A DNA stretch of 64,000 nucleotides. It comes from Pontivivens ytuae (GTDB taxonomy: Bacteria > Pseudomonadota > Alphaproteobacteria > Rhodobacterales > Rhodobacteraceae). A model generated the notes under the pieces. That model ran no database searches. It saw only the letters and a list, made by a program, of their open reading frames with translations, and had not been told where the DNA came from. The position numbers were made by a program, and so were the translations under genes. This document shows positions 16,550 through 25,733 of the stretch, one piece after another. How positions within the stretch are numbered: position 1 is the stretch's first letter; each line of letters opens with the position of its first letter. The stretch spans positions 1,768,001 to 1,832,000 of the forward strand of contig NZ_CP064942.1 of NCBI RefSeq assembly GCF_015679265.1, written 5' to 3'.

Positions 16550-17830
16550 CTAGCCCTGCCGCACCAGCGCCAGCAGGCGGTCCGTCGCGGTGCCGTCCGG
16601 GGTCAGGCCGCGGTCGACCTGGAACTGGCGGATGGCACGCTCGGTGTTGGGGCCGATGCGGCCGTCCGCGCCCTGCGTGTCGTAGCCCATTGCCGTCAGC
16701 CGCTCCTGCAGCTCGCGGCTGTCGCTGCGGCTGAGCGGCAGGCGGTCGCGAGGCCAGGTAGCGCGCACGCCAGTCCGCCCCTCGATCCGGTCGCCGAGCA
16801 GGCCGATGGCAAGCGCGTAGGAGGTGGAGTTGTTGTAGGTCTTGATGACCTCGAAGTTCTCGTAGGTAAGGAAGGCCGGGCCCCCGGCGCCCACCGGCGC
16901 CAGCAGCCGCGCGGGGCCGTGGTCCGGCAACTGCCCACCGTCGAAGGTCGTCACCCCGGCCTGGGTCCAGAACGAGGCCGGATGGGTCTGGGACCGGTCC
17001 GACAGCAGCCAGTCGAAGCTGTCGGGCAGGCGCACCTCGATCCCCCAGGGCTGGCCCGGCGTCCAGCCGTTCTCCGCCAGGTAATGGGCGGTGGAGGCGA
17101 GCGCGTCGGTCGGATCCTCCGACCAGATGTTGCGTTGCCCGTCGCCGTCGAAATCCTGCGCGAAGCGGTGATAGCTCGTCGGCATGAACTGCGTGTGGCC
17201 CATAGCTCCGGCCCAGGAGCCGACGAGGCTGCCGGCACGCACGTCGCCGTCCTGCACGATGCGCATGGCACCGATCAGCTCCCGCTCCGCCCAGTCACGG
17301 CGGCGACCGTCATGGGCGAGGGTCGCGAGGGATTGTGCAACCGGGAAGTCGCCGCGGACGGAGCCGTAGGCCGTCTCCAGCCCCCAGACCGCCGTCACGA
17401 TCTGCGCGTCGGTGCCATAGCGCTCCTCGATCGCCGTCAGGGTGGGGCGGAGGCGGGAATAGGCGCTGCGCCCGTTGGCGACGCGGGTCTCGGACACGGC
17501 GCTGTCGAGATACTGCCAGACGGGCCGAACGAATTCGGGCTGCGCACCGTCAAGCTCCCGCACGCGGGAGGAGGGCGTCACACCGGTCATGACGCTGTCG
17601 AAGATCTCGGGCCGGATCCCCTCGCCCAGCGCGCGGGTGCGGAACCCCGCCTGCCATTCGGAGAAGGCGAGCGCGCGGGCCTGACGGTCAGCATGGGGTT
17701 CGCGCGGTTGCGGCGGAGCGGAGGTGGCCACCGCCCCCTCCTGCGCCCGCGCCTCGTCACCCATCGAACCGCATCCCGCAAGCGCTGCCGCCAGTACGGC
17801 GACCGCCCATCCGAAGCCCTGTGATCTCAC
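16550..17830 (-). CDS. Lytic murein transglycosylase lipoprotein (MltB/SLT3 type)
   Basis: 426 residues. The signal ends in a lipobox (AALAGC, Cys20), so the mature protein is lipid-anchored. The lytic transglycosylase domain has the catalytic Glu in AVWGLETAYGSVRGDF, SWAGAMGHTQFMPTSYHRFAQDFDGDG, and the family's YENFEVIKTYNNSTSYALAIGLL. A C-terminal peptidoglycan-binding domain follows (LQERLTAMGYDTQGADGRIGPNTERAIRQFQ). The start is GTG with AGGAGGA 8 nt upstream. It lies 25 bp downstream of PBP1A, pairing a glycan-cleaving with a glycan-making enzyme in one probable transcript. Confidence 0.94.
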   Translation of the reverse strand: MRSQGFGWAVAVLAAALAGCGSMGDEARAQEGAVATSAPPQPREPHADRQARALAFSEWQAGFRTRALGEGIRPEIFDSVMTGVTPSSRVRELDGAQPEFVRPVWQYLDSAVSETRVANGRSAYSRLRPTLTAIEERYGTDAQIVTAVWGLETAYGSVRGDFPVAQSLATLAHDGRRRDWAERELIGAMRIVQDGDVRAGSLVGSWAGAMGHTQFMPTSYHRFAQDFDGDGQRNIWSEDPTDALASTAHYLAENGWTPGQPWGIEVRLPDSFDWLLSDRSQTHPASFWTQAGVTTFDGGQLPDHGPARLLAPVGAGGPAFLTYENFEVIKTYNNSTSYALAIGLLGDRIEGRTGVRATWPRDRLPLSRSDSRELQERLTAMGYDTQGADGRIGPNTERAIRQFQVDRGLTPDGTATDRLLALVRQG

Positions 17831-17855
17831 GCGCCATTCCTCCTACGCCATTCAC

Positions 17856-19892
17856 TCAGTTGCCCAACAGGCCGCGCAGCACGCCCTCGACGACGTTGCG
17901 GATCGCGTCCTCGGTCCGTTGCTCCACCCGCTCACGCCGGATGACGACGCGGCCGTTGTTGCCGGAATTCGCCGTCGCGACCTGAGGCGGGGTCTGCGGC
18001 GCGATGGGCACGAGGGCCGGGAGCGGGGTAACGCCCTGCCCCTGATGTACGCCGCGCATCACGCGCTTCCAGATCTCCGCCGGAAGTCCGCCGCCGGTCA
18101 CGCCGGTGAGCGGAGTGTTGTCATCGTAACCCATCCAGACGCCGGTGACATAGTCGCCGGAAAAGCCGATGAACCAGGCATCGCGGGCGGCCTGCGTCGT
18201 CCCGGTCTTGCCCGCGACGGGGCGATCCTCGAGCGCGGCGCGGCGGCCGGTACCATAGGGCGAGGCGGTCACCTGCCCCATCATCCACGTCATGTAGCCC
18301 GCTGTGCGTTCGGAGACGGCGCGCACCGGCTCCGGCGTTTCGCGGTTGAGAAGCAGTTCGCCGCCGTCGCGCAACCGCACCTCCAACAGGCCGAAGGGCT
18401 CGGCGCGCAGACCGCGGTTGAGGAAGGCCGCGTAGGCGCCCGTGAGGTCGAGCAGCGTGGTCTCGCTGACGCCCAGTGCGAGCGACGGGGTGTCCTGCAG
18501 CGCGCTGTCGAGGCCGAGGGCGCGGGCAGTGGCGATCACGCGGCCACGGCCCGTTTCCTCACTCACCTGCACGGCGGTGGTGTTGATGGAACGGGCGAAG
18601 GCCTCGTGCATCGAGACCGGGCCGATATGGGTGCGCGTGTAGTTCTGCGGGGTCCACGGGCCGGAGCCGGGGATGTTCAGCGTGATCGGCCGATCAACGA
18701 GATAGTCGGTCGGGTTCATGCCCCCCTCCAGCCCCGCCGCATAGACGAAGGGTTTGAAGGCGGAGCCGGGCTGGCGCAGCGCCTGCGTCGCACGGTTGAA
18801 CGTCCCTGCCCCGCCGATCGCGCGGCCGCCGACCATGGCGCGCACCGCACCGTCGCGGCTGAGTACGACAACGGCGGCCTGCGCCTGCGAGCCCTCGCGC
18901 ACCAGCTCCTCGAACACGCCGGTCAGGCCCTGTTCGGCCGCCCGTTGCAACGCCGGGTCGTAGGTGGTGGCGATGCGGATGTCCTCGCTCGTCTCCGAGG
19001 TCAGGAACTCCGGCCCGTCCTCCATGATCCAGTCGGCGAAGTAGCCACCCGAGCGGCGCTGCGCCTCTGCCGACAGCACGGCCGGGCTGGTGCGGGCGTC
19101 GACGTATTCGGTGTCGGAGATGTAGCCCTGCTCATGCATCAGCCGCAGGATCACGCGGGAGCGGTTCTGCGCGCGGGACAAATCCCGGGTCGGCGCGAAG
19201 CGGCTGGGCGCGGTCAGGAGCCCGGCCAGCATCGCCGATTGCGGGATGTCGACCTCCCGCGCGCTGATGGCGAAATAGCGCTGCGCGGCAGCCTCGAACC
19301 CGTTGGCGGACGCGCCCAGATAGGCACGGTTCATGTAGATCGAGAGGATCTCTTCCTTGGTGTAGGCGAGCTCCATGGCGAAGGCGTAAGGCACTTCCTT
19401 GAGCTTGCGCATCCAGGTGCTCTCATCCTGCAGGAAGACAAGCTTCGCGACCTGCTGCGTGATGGTGGAGCCGCCATGGCCCGACAGTGCCGAGCGCCCC
19501 TCACGCAGGTTAATGCGGATGGCGCCTGCGATACCGCGGGGGCTGATGCCGTAGTGATTCCAGAACCGCTTGTCCTCGGTGGCGACGACGGCGTTGCGCA
19601 GATGCAGGCTCATGTCTGCGGCGGAGACCACGCCGCCCTGCTCGCCCCGCCAGGCGAAGACGTCGCCGTTGCGATCGAGCATCGTGACCGAGCCGCGCTC
19701 GCGCCCGTCCAACAGCTCGTCCGCCTCGGGCAGTTGCATGAGGTAGAACACGGTCGCTGCACCTACGACCGCAACCGTCACTCCACCGACCCTGATGCCC
19801 AGCCACAGCGTCGCCCGCGCCAGCCACCGCGCCATGCGGGCGGGGAAACGGCGGCGGGGGGCGCGGCGTGTACGCTTCCGCTTGTCACTCAT
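17856..19892 (-). CDS. Bifunctional penicillin-binding protein 1A family
   Basis: 678-residue class A PBP. A basic cytoplasmic tail (KRKRTRRAPRRRF) and one membrane segment (about 30-52) precede a GT51 domain: catalytic Glu106 in TEDKRFWNHYGIS, and GGSTITQQVAKL. The transpeptidase domain has all three motifs: SxxK as SAFK (Ser377), SxN as SIN (435-437) and KTGT (562-565). The enzyme polymerises and cross-links peptidoglycan in the periplasm. An AAGAGG Shine-Dalgarno precedes the ATG. It heads a probable operon with the downstream lytic transglycosylase and is divergent from glnK. Confidence 0.95.
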   Translation of the reverse strand: MSDKRKRTRRAPRRRFPARMARWLARATLWLGIRVGGVTVAVVGAATVFYLMQLPEADELLDGRERGSVTMLDRNGDVFAWRGEQGGVVSAADMSLHLRNAVVATEDKRFWNHYGISPRGIAGAIRINLREGRSALSGHGGSTITQQVAKLVFLQDESTWMRKLKEVPYAFAMELAYTKEEILSIYMNRAYLGASANGFEAAAQRYFAISAREVDIPQSAMLAGLLTAPSRFAPTRDLSRAQNRSRVILRLMHEQGYISDTEYVDARTSPAVLSAEAQRRSGGYFADWIMEDGPEFLTSETSEDIRIATTYDPALQRAAEQGLTGVFEELVREGSQAQAAVVVLSRDGAVRAMVGGRAIGGAGTFNRATQALRQPGSAFKPFVYAAGLEGGMNPTDYLVDRPITLNIPGSGPWTPQNYTRTHIGPVSMHEAFARSINTTAVQVSEETGRGRVIATARALGLDSALQDTPSLALGVSETTLLDLTGAYAAFLNRGLRAEPFGLLEVRLRDGGELLLNRETPEPVRAVSERTAGYMTWMMGQVTASPYGTGRRAALEDRPVAGKTGTTQAARDAWFIGFSGDYVTGVWMGYDDNTPLTGVTGGGLPAEIWKRVMRGVHQGQGVTPLPALVPIAPQTPPQVATANSGNNGRVVIRRERVEQRTEDAIRNVVEGVLRGLLGN

Positions 19893-20122
19893 CTGCTCGA
19901 AACCTCTTGCGGGTCTTGTCGGTTCCCAATCTACGGTCTCCGGCGGCCAATGCGAAGGGCCGCGACGCGCTCGTGATGTGAAGACTCACTTTGCGCAAAA
20001 TTTGATCGGCAGGTTATCGCTGGCGCTTTTTTGTGCAGAACGGCGGTCGGGGTCTGCGGTGCTTCGAAAAATGCGTTCAACTCTCCTTGCGAAACAGGGC
20101 CATAGGCATCTGCCTCGGATGT

Positions 20123-20138
20123 TGGCACGAAAATTGCA
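20123..20138 (+). promoter_or_regulatory. Sigma-54 (RpoN) promoter of glnK-amtB
   Basis: TGGCACGAAAATTGCA matches the sigma-54 consensus TGGCACG-N4-TTGCA exactly, with the GG (-24) and GC (-12) elements at 20124-20125 and 20136-20137. The predicted transcription start is about 30 nt before glnK. This fits NtrC-activated expression under nitrogen limitation. No convincing NtrC palindrome was found in the 230 bp upstream; GCGC-N6-GTGC at about 20027-20040 is only a weak candidate. Confidence 0.9.
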
Positions 20139-20154
20139 TATCCAGCCCAGATAA

Positions 20155-20517
<363 letters not shown>

Positions 20518-20545
20518 CGAAAACGAAATCAGGGATAGTCTGACA

Positions 20546-21877
20546 ATGAACAAGCTTCTCAAAGTGACGGGTGCTGGCGCGCTGACGCTGCTCGCCGCCA
20601 TGCCCGCCTTGGCCCAGGATGCCGCCGCGGCCCCCGACGCTGCGGCCGATCCGAGCCCGTATATCTTCACCACGCTGCTCTTCCTGATGGGTGGCTTCCT
20701 CGTGTTCTGGATGGCCGCGGGCTTCGCAATGCTGGAGGCGGGCCTCGTCCGCTCCAAGAACGTGACGATGCAGCTCACCAAGAACATCTCGCTCTTCGGT
20801 ATCGCCGCGATCATGTACTGGTTGGTTGGCTTCAACCTGATGTATCCCGGCGATGGCTGGTGGATCGCAGGCTGGATGGGTCCGTTCTTCTCCATCACCT
20901 CGTTGGAGCCGGTGGGCCTCGCCGCCGCTGATGCATCGCTCGACTATGCCTCCGTCGGGTCGGACTTCTTCTTCCAGCTGATGTTCTGCGCAACCACCGC
21001 GTCGATCGTGTCGGGCACCCTGGCCGAGCGCATCAAGCTGTGGCCGTTCCTGATCTTCGTCGTCGTGCTCACGGGCTTCATCTACCCGATCGAGGCGTCC
21101 TGGCAGTGGGGCGGTGGCTGGCTGTCCGAGTTCGGCTTCTCCGACTTCGCAGGCTCCACGCTGGTGCACGCGGCAGGCGGCTTCGCGGCATTGGCCGGTG
21201 CCATCGTGCTCGGCCCGCGGATCGGCAAGTACGGCGCGGACGGCAAGGTGAACCCGATCCTCGGCTCCAACATGCCGCTCGCCACGCTGGGTACGTTCAT
21301 CCTGTGGCTCGGCTGGTTCGGCTTCAACGGCGGCTCGCAGCTTGCCATGGGCACCGTGGGTGACGTGACCGACGTGTCCCGCATCTTCGCCAACACCAAC
21401 ATGGCTGCAGCCGCCGGCGCAGTTGCCGCGCTGATCCTGACGCAGGTCGTCTACGGCAAGGTGGACCTCACCATGGTGCTGAACGGCGCGCTGGCGGGCC
21501 TCGTGTCCATCACGGCCGAGCCGCTGGCCCCGTCGCTCTTCGGCGCGCTGCTGACCGGTGCCGTGGGCGGCGTGATCGTGGTCTTCACCGTTCCGATGCT
21601 CGACAAGTTCAAGATCGACGACGTCGTCGGCGCGATCCCGGTCCACCTGATTGCAGGTGTCTGGGGCACGCTGGCCGTCGCCTTCTACACCGGTGGCTGG
21701 GTGCCGCAGATCGTGGGCATCGTCTCGATCGGCGCCTTCGTCTTCATCGTGAGCCTCGTCGTCTGGCTCATCCTGAAGGCCACCATGGGCATCCGGGTCG
21801 GCGAGGAGGAGGAGGTCAACGGCCTCGACTCCACCGAGCTCGGCATGGAGGCCTATCCCGAGTTCGCCAAGGGTTGA
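20546..21877 (+). CDS. amtB: Ammonium transporter AmtB
   Basis: 443 residues, trimeric NH3/NH4+ channel. An N-terminal signal peptide (MNKLLKVTGAGALTLLAAMPALAQ) is followed by a short Asp/Ala/Pro stretch and about 11 membrane helices. Family landmarks include MAAGFAMLEAGLVRSKNV, DFAGSTLVHAAGGFAALAGAIVLGPR (pore histidine twin region), WLGWFGFNGGSQLA and a second histidine in PVHLIAGVWGTLAVAF. The ATG at 20546 begins the signal peptide. It is co-transcribed with glnK, whose product plugs the channel when nitrogen is plentiful. Confidence 0.97.
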   Translation: MNKLLKVTGAGALTLLAAMPALAQDAAAAPDAAADPSPYIFTTLLFLMGGFLVFWMAAGFAMLEAGLVRSKNVTMQLTKNISLFGIAAIMYWLVGFNLMYPGDGWWIAGWMGPFFSITSLEPVGLAAADASLDYASVGSDFFFQLMFCATTASIVSGTLAERIKLWPFLIFVVVLTGFIYPIEASWQWGGGWLSEFGFSDFAGSTLVHAAGGFAALAGAIVLGPRIGKYGADGKVNPILGSNMPLATLGTFILWLGWFGFNGGSQLAMGTVGDVTDVSRIFANTNMAAAAGAVAALILTQVVYGKVDLTMVLNGALAGLVSITAEPLAPSLFGALLTGAVGGVIVVFTVPMLDKFKIDDVVGAIPVHLIAGVWGTLAVAFYTGGWVPQIVGIVSIGAFVFIVSLVVWLILKATMGIRVGEEEEVNGLDSTELGMEAYPEFAKG

Positions 21878-21962
21878 TCCCTCGGCAGGGTTCCGGCGGC
21901 ATCCTCCCGCCGCCGGAGCCGGATTTCCCCGGAGTGGGCCAGAAGTCGGCTCATTCAACTGC

Positions 21963-21990
21963 ACCCGGAGCTTCGGCTCCGGGTCTTTTT
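21963..21990 (+). terminator. Rho-independent terminator of glnK-amtB
   Basis: ACCCGGAGC (21963-21971), loop TTCG, GCTCCGGGT (21976-21984), then CTTTTT. Nine perfect base pairs with a UUCG loop. Confidence 0.93.
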
Positions 21991-22052
21991 ACTTGGGAGG
22001 AGGCGTCGGCCTGCCTATGTGGCGGTGTGGCCGGCCGGAGGGGGAGTACCGC

Positions 22053-23054
22053 ATGACCAGAATGACACGCCGCACATTGCTCGCGACCGGAGCCGCGGGC
22101 CTCGCACTGCGCCCGGTGGTGGCGCAGGAGAGCACGCGCTTCGCCGCCGCCCTCGACCGGGCGCAGGAGCTCGACCAGCTTCGCTGCCTCGTGATCGCGC
22201 AGGGCGGGGAGATCGTGCGGGCCGAGGCATTTCGCGGGCCCGGGCCGGATCGGCCGGTGAACGTGAAGTCGGTGTCGAAGACTATCGTCTCGTCCGTGCT
22301 CGGCGCGGCCGTGGACCGCGAGATCGTGGAGGTGGACACCACGCTGGGCGAGGTGATGCCCCGCCTGATCCCGGCGGCCGCCGACCCCGGCGTGCCGGAC
22401 ATCACGCTTGCCGACCTCGTGACCCTGCGCGGCGGGCTCGAGCGGACCTCCGGCTCCGGCTATGGGCCGTGGGTGGCGAGCAGCAACTGGATTTCCTACG
22501 CACTAAGCCGTCCGATGGTGGCCGAGCCCGGCGCGCGGTTCCTCTACTCGACCGGCAGCACGCACCTTTTGGGCGTCGCGCTGGCGGAGGCGGCGGACCA
22601 GAGCCTTCTTGCGCTCGCCCGCGACTGGATCGGCGCGCCACTGGGCGTTGAGATCCCGGCGTGGACGCGCGATCCGCAAGGCTACTACCTCGGCGGGAAC
22701 GAGATGGCGGTGGCACCGCTCGACCTGGTGCGCTTCGGCGAGATGTATCGGCAGGGTGGCGCGCTCGACGGCACGCGCGTGCTGAGCGCGGAGTGGGTCG
22801 AGGCCTCGTGGACGCCGCGCACCCGCTCCCCGTTCTCCCGGCACAACTACGGCTACGGCTGGTTCCTCGCCGAGACCAGCGGCTTCCGCGTGAACTACGC
22901 CCGCGGCTATGGCGGGCAGATGGTCTACGTGGTGCCGGAGCTGGAGCTGACGGTGGTGATCACGTCCGATCCCACGCGGCCCGCACGCTCGGCGGGCTAT
23001 GGCGGGACGTTGAACCGGCTGCTGGCGGAGCTGATCGTGCCGGAGGTGGCGTGA
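22053..23054 (+). CDS. Serine hydrolase, beta-lactamase/PBP4* family, with twin-arginine-like signal
   Basis: 333 residues of the class C beta-lactamase / D-alanyl-D-alanine carboxypeptidase-like fold. The N-terminus MTRMTRRTLLATGAAGLALRPVVAQ has a twin-arginine-like signal. The catalytic SxxK is SVSK (KSVSKTIVSSVLGA), the YxN position is YSTG (LYSTGSTHLLGVALAE), and the C-terminal motif region is ARGYGGQMVYVV. The ATG at 22053 is preceded by GGAGGGGGAG. Family members range from esterases to peptidases, so the substrate is open. A second member lies at 25734-26768. Confidence 0.88.
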   Translation: MTRMTRRTLLATGAAGLALRPVVAQESTRFAAALDRAQELDQLRCLVIAQGGEIVRAEAFRGPGPDRPVNVKSVSKTIVSSVLGAAVDREIVEVDTTLGEVMPRLIPAAADPGVPDITLADLVTLRGGLERTSGSGYGPWVASSNWISYALSRPMVAEPGARFLYSTGSTHLLGVALAEAADQSLLALARDWIGAPLGVEIPAWTRDPQGYYLGGNEMAVAPLDLVRFGEMYRQGGALDGTRVLSAEWVEASWTPRTRSPFSRHNYGYGWFLAETSGFRVNYARGYGGQMVYVVPELELTVVITSDPTRPARSAGYGGTLNRLLAELIVPEVA

Positions 23055-23070
23055 TCCTTTGCATGGAGGG

Positions 23071-23193
23071 CAGCGCCCGACCCTGGGTGGGCGCTGCGAG
23101 ACACCGAAGCAGATTGGGACGCTGCAATTCGGCCTAACCCAGCCGATCATTGAGCCGTTGCAAAAGCGCCCTCCCGTGGGGAGGGTCGGGCGC
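23071..23193. repeat. Type II palindromic repeat (GCGCCC...GGGCGC)
   Basis: Two hairpins: CAGCGCCC pairs with GGGCGCTG (23071-23096), and GCGCCC-TCCC...GGGCGC (23166-23193) encloses CTCCC-GTGG-GGAG. The same pair of hairpins recurs at about 30110-30236 and 43901-44018, and a single form at 63788-63819. With the next entry, it fills the 265-bp gap between the serine hydrolase and plsC. Confidence 0.75.
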
Positions 23194-23239
23194 TGTCCGG
23201 CGGTGCCGCCGGGCAGGAGGGTGCTTCGATTTGATACCG

Positions 23240-23311
23240 CCCCGGACTTGATCCGGGGCCTTTCGCCACTGGGCGACCACGCGCAAAGCGGTCCCGGATC
23301 GGGTCCGGGAC
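23240..23311. repeat. Type I palindromic repeat pair
   Basis: CCCCGGA-CTTGA-TCCGGGG (23240-23258) followed 32 bp later by GTCCCGGA...TCCGGGAC (23291-23311). The same two-module arrangement recurs at 26851-26923, 33399-33472, 44065-44136 and 63875-63936. Confidence 0.85.
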
Positions 23312-23319
23312 GGTTGTGC

Positions 23320-24096
23320 TTATGGCTCTTGCCCTACCCCTTCGCGGTACCGCCGCTCGGCCTGTTCCAGCATCTCACCCATCGCGTGCTCGCGGATCAG
23401 CTCCATGGTCCGCGTCTCGATCGCCTCTTCCAGTCGCGCCATGAATGTCGGCTGGTCGAGGCCGGGCGGGATCGGCGGCAGAATCTCGTAGGCGCCGGTC
23501 TGGCCCGGGTTCTTGCGCCAGTCGCGCCGCGGCCAGATCGTGCCGAGGCTCATGGCCACCGGATAGGCTTCACAGCCCAGCGCGTTGTAGATGTGCCAGG
23601 CGCCGTTGCGGTAGCGCTCCTTCGCGCCGAGGTTCATCAGGATGCCCTCGGGGTAGATCAGCATCGGCCGGCCCGCTTCGGCCGCCGCCAGCGCGCCCTC
23701 GATCGTCGCCTTCGTGCGCTGGTCGCGCTGCCCCTCCATCCGCACCAGCACGAGGTCCAGCGCGGCGAGGATGCGGCCGAAGAACGGATAGCGCTCCAGC
23801 TCCTTCATCGCGACGGCGGTGAACTCCGGGAAGAGGCGCAGGGCCACGACCACATCGAGCTCCGACTGGTGCTTCGAGACGATCAGCTTCGGGCCCTCGG
23901 GCGGCAGATGCTCGAGCCCGCGGATCTCGACCCGTCCGCGCAGGATCACCCGGACGCCCCAGAGCGCCGCACGGCTCCACACCGCCACCAGCCGCCGGAC
24001 GATCCCGGTGCGCGTCGCGAAGGTGCTGAGCCAGGCGATGACCGCCAGAACGGCCATCATCCCGTAGAACCAGATGTTGAAGGCGAGCGAGCGCAT
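23320..24096 (-). CDS. plsC: 1-acyl-sn-glycerol-3-phosphate acyltransferase
   Basis: 258 residues, PlsC family, acylating lysophosphatidate to phosphatidate in the inner membrane. An N-terminal membrane segment (IWFYGMMAVLAVIAWLSTFA) is followed by the catalytic HX4D motif (VSKHQSELDVVV) and the substrate motif LIYPEGILMNLG. The ATG directly abuts the ribF stop (TGAATG at 24099-24094), so ribF and plsC are coupled. The stop lies 9 bp from a repeat element. Confidence 0.92.
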   Translation of the reverse strand: MRSLAFNIWFYGMMAVLAVIAWLSTFATRTGIVRRLVAVWSRAALWGVRVILRGRVEIRGLEHLPPEGPKLIVSKHQSELDVVVALRLFPEFTAVAMKELERYPFFGRILAALDLVLVRMEGQRDQRTKATIEGALAAAEAGRPMLIYPEGILMNLGAKERYRNGAWHIYNALGCEAYPVAMSLGTIWPRRDWRKNPGQTGAYEILPPIPPGLDQPTFMARLEEAIETRTMELIREHAMGEMLEQAERRYREGVGQEP

Positions 24097-25008
24097 TCAG
24101 AGCGTGGCGAGGATGCGCCGCGTCTCCTCCACGTCCTTGTGCATCTGGACGATCAGCGCCTCCATCCCCTCGTACTTCAGCTCCGGCCGCTGGAAGTCCA
24201 TCAGCGCGACCGACATCTCCGCCCCGTAGAGGTCGCCGGAGAAGTCGAGGAGCATGACCTCCAGATTGGGCGGATGGTCCCCGAAGGTGGGGCGGGAGCC
24301 GAGGGAGGCGACGGCGTCATAGGTGCCCCTGTGTGGTCCGGTCCGCACGTCGGCGCGGCAGGCATAGATGCCGAACGCTGGCAGGTGCAGCCCGGCCATG
24401 GAGATGTTGGCGGTGGGAAAGCCCATCTCCCGCCCGCGCTTGAAGCCGTGCTCCACCACGCCCTCGATCCGGTGCCAGTGGCCGAGCATCTCAGCAGCAT
24501 CGCGAGGCCGTCCTTCGGACAGCGCAGTGCGGATCGCGGTGGAAGAGACGGCGCGCTCGTCGCGGGTTAGGAGCGGCGCTACGGTGAGCTCGAAGGGGCC
24601 GCCGGCGAGCGTCTCCACATCCCCCGCGCGGCCCTTGCCGAACTTGAAATCGGCACCGACGACGAGATGCGCGATGCCGAGGCCGTCGCTCAGCACGTCC
24701 GCGATGAACTGTTTCGGCGTGAGGCTCGCGAGCTGCCTATCGAATGGGATCTCGTAGAGGTGATCGACGCCCAGCTTCTCCAACCGGCTGGCGCGGGCGG
24801 TGGCGTTCATCAGGCGAAAGGGCGGTGCGTCGGGGGCGAAGACCTCGCGCGGATGCGGCTCGAAGGTGACGACGCCCAGCGGCATGTTGGCCCGCCGGGC
24901 GAGGTTGATGACCGACTGGTGGCCCCGGTGCAACCCGTCGAAATTGCCCATGGCAACCGAGGCACCGCGCGCGTCGGCGGGAACGCTGAGAGAGCGATGG
25001 ACCTGCAT
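24097..25008 (-). CDS. ribF: Bifunctional riboflavin kinase / FAD synthetase
   Basis: 303 residues. The N-terminal nucleotidyltransferase (FMN adenylyltransferase) has VAMGNFDGLHRGHQSVI and VVGADFKFGKGRAGD. The C-terminal flavokinase domain has KRGREMGFPTANISM, with YDAVASLGSRPTFG and FSGDLYGAEMSVALMDFQRPELKY. It makes FMN and then FAD from riboflavin. It abuts plsC downstream and starts 34 bp after the maoC stop; the three genes read leftward and may share a transcript. Confidence 0.96.
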   Translation of the reverse strand: MQVHRSLSVPADARGASVAMGNFDGLHRGHQSVINLARRANMPLGVVTFEPHPREVFAPDAPPFRLMNATARASRLEKLGVDHLYEIPFDRQLASLTPKQFIADVLSDGLGIAHLVVGADFKFGKGRAGDVETLAGGPFELTVAPLLTRDERAVSSTAIRTALSEGRPRDAAEMLGHWHRIEGVVEHGFKRGREMGFPTANISMAGLHLPAFGIYACRADVRTGPHRGTYDAVASLGSRPTFGDHPPNLEVMLLDFSGDLYGAEMSVALMDFQRPELKYEGMEALIVQMHKDVEETRRILATL

Positions 25009-25041
25009 GGACCTCCCCGGCGGGGCCGGGGCCGGCCCTCG

Positions 25042-25494
25042 TCAGTCGAACTTGGCGGAGGGCGCGAGCACCAGTGCCTCGCCCTTCAGAACGACCGTAT
25101 CGCCCACGCACGCCTTGCAATCAAGCGTGACCCGGCGCTTGGCATAGTCGATGGAGGCGACCGTCACCGTCGCCTCGACATGATCGCCGGGGCGGACAGG
25201 CGCCAGGAACTTGAGGCTCTGGCCCAGATAGACGGTGCCGTGGCCCGGCAACTGCTCACCGATGACGGCGGAGATCAGGCCCGCGGTGAGCATGCCATGG
25301 GCGATGCGGCCGCCGAAGATCGTGTCCTGTGCATAGTCCTCGTCGAGGTGGACCGGGTTGTGGTCGGTGGAGAGCTCGGCGAAGGCTTCGATCTCCTCCA
25401 TCCCGATGGTCTTGCCGACCGAACGGGACATGCCGACCTCTAGTTCCTCGATGACGATGGTGCCCTTGGGCAGGTTGTGACCGGTGTCGAGCAT
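25042..25494 (-). CDS. MaoC-family (R)-specific enoyl-CoA hydratase
   Basis: 150-residue single hot-dog domain. The catalytic hydratase-2 motif is present as ELSTDHNPVHLDEDYA (Asp and His), followed by IFGGRIAHGMLTAGLISAVIG. Such proteins hydrate enoyl-CoA to (R)-3-hydroxyacyl-CoA, in some bacteria for polyhydroxyalkanoate supply or in fatty-acid/ethylmalonyl-CoA metabolism. The ATG at 25494 has AAGGAG 9 nt upstream; the open frame continues upstream without similarity. A triple 11-bp repeat lies about 130-165 bp upstream. Confidence 0.9.
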   Translation of the reverse strand: MLDTGHNLPKGTIVIEELEVGMSRSVGKTIGMEEIEAFAELSTDHNPVHLDEDYAQDTIFGGRIAHGMLTAGLISAVIGEQLPGHGTVYLGQSLKFLAPVRPGDHVEATVTVASIDYAKRRVTLDCKACVGDTVVLKGEALVLAPSAKFD

Positions 25495-25625
25495 GGCGCG
25501 TGCTCCTTTGCTGCACATGCGAAATGGTATAGGGCTGGAATTTCGTTGCGCAAGAAAAATTCTTGAGAGGCGCCCGCGGTGAAACTCTTTTGCGACACAC
25601 CAAAGTATTAACGCCGGATGGGGCG

Positions 25626-25658
25626 GTATGACATGCGTATGGTTTGCGTATGACATCC
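25626..25658 (-). promoter_or_regulatory. Three tandem 11-bp repeats upstream of maoC
   Basis: Units GTATGACATGC (25626-25636), GTATGGTTTGC (25637-25647) and GTATGACATCC (25648-25658) are head to tail with exact 11-bp spacing. On the maoC strand each outer unit reads ATGTCAT plus four bases, which resembles the CTGTCAT-N4 unit of PHO boxes. Helical-turn spacing suggests an OmpR/PhoB-type response regulator; this is inference. The remainder of the 25495-25733 gap shows nothing else. Confidence 0.5.
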
Positions 25659-25733
25659 GTGCACCGGTGTGGTGCCGGGGCGCGAAAGGTTGACGCTGTG
25701 CGTCGAGCTGCTGCCCGGCCAAGCGGGGGCCGC

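Noticed and set aside
20027..20040. GCGC-TTTTTT-GTGC as an NtrC site upstream of glnK
   Set aside because: One arm mismatch and a 6-nt instead of 7-nt spacer compared with the GCAC-N7-GTGC type; not enough to call.
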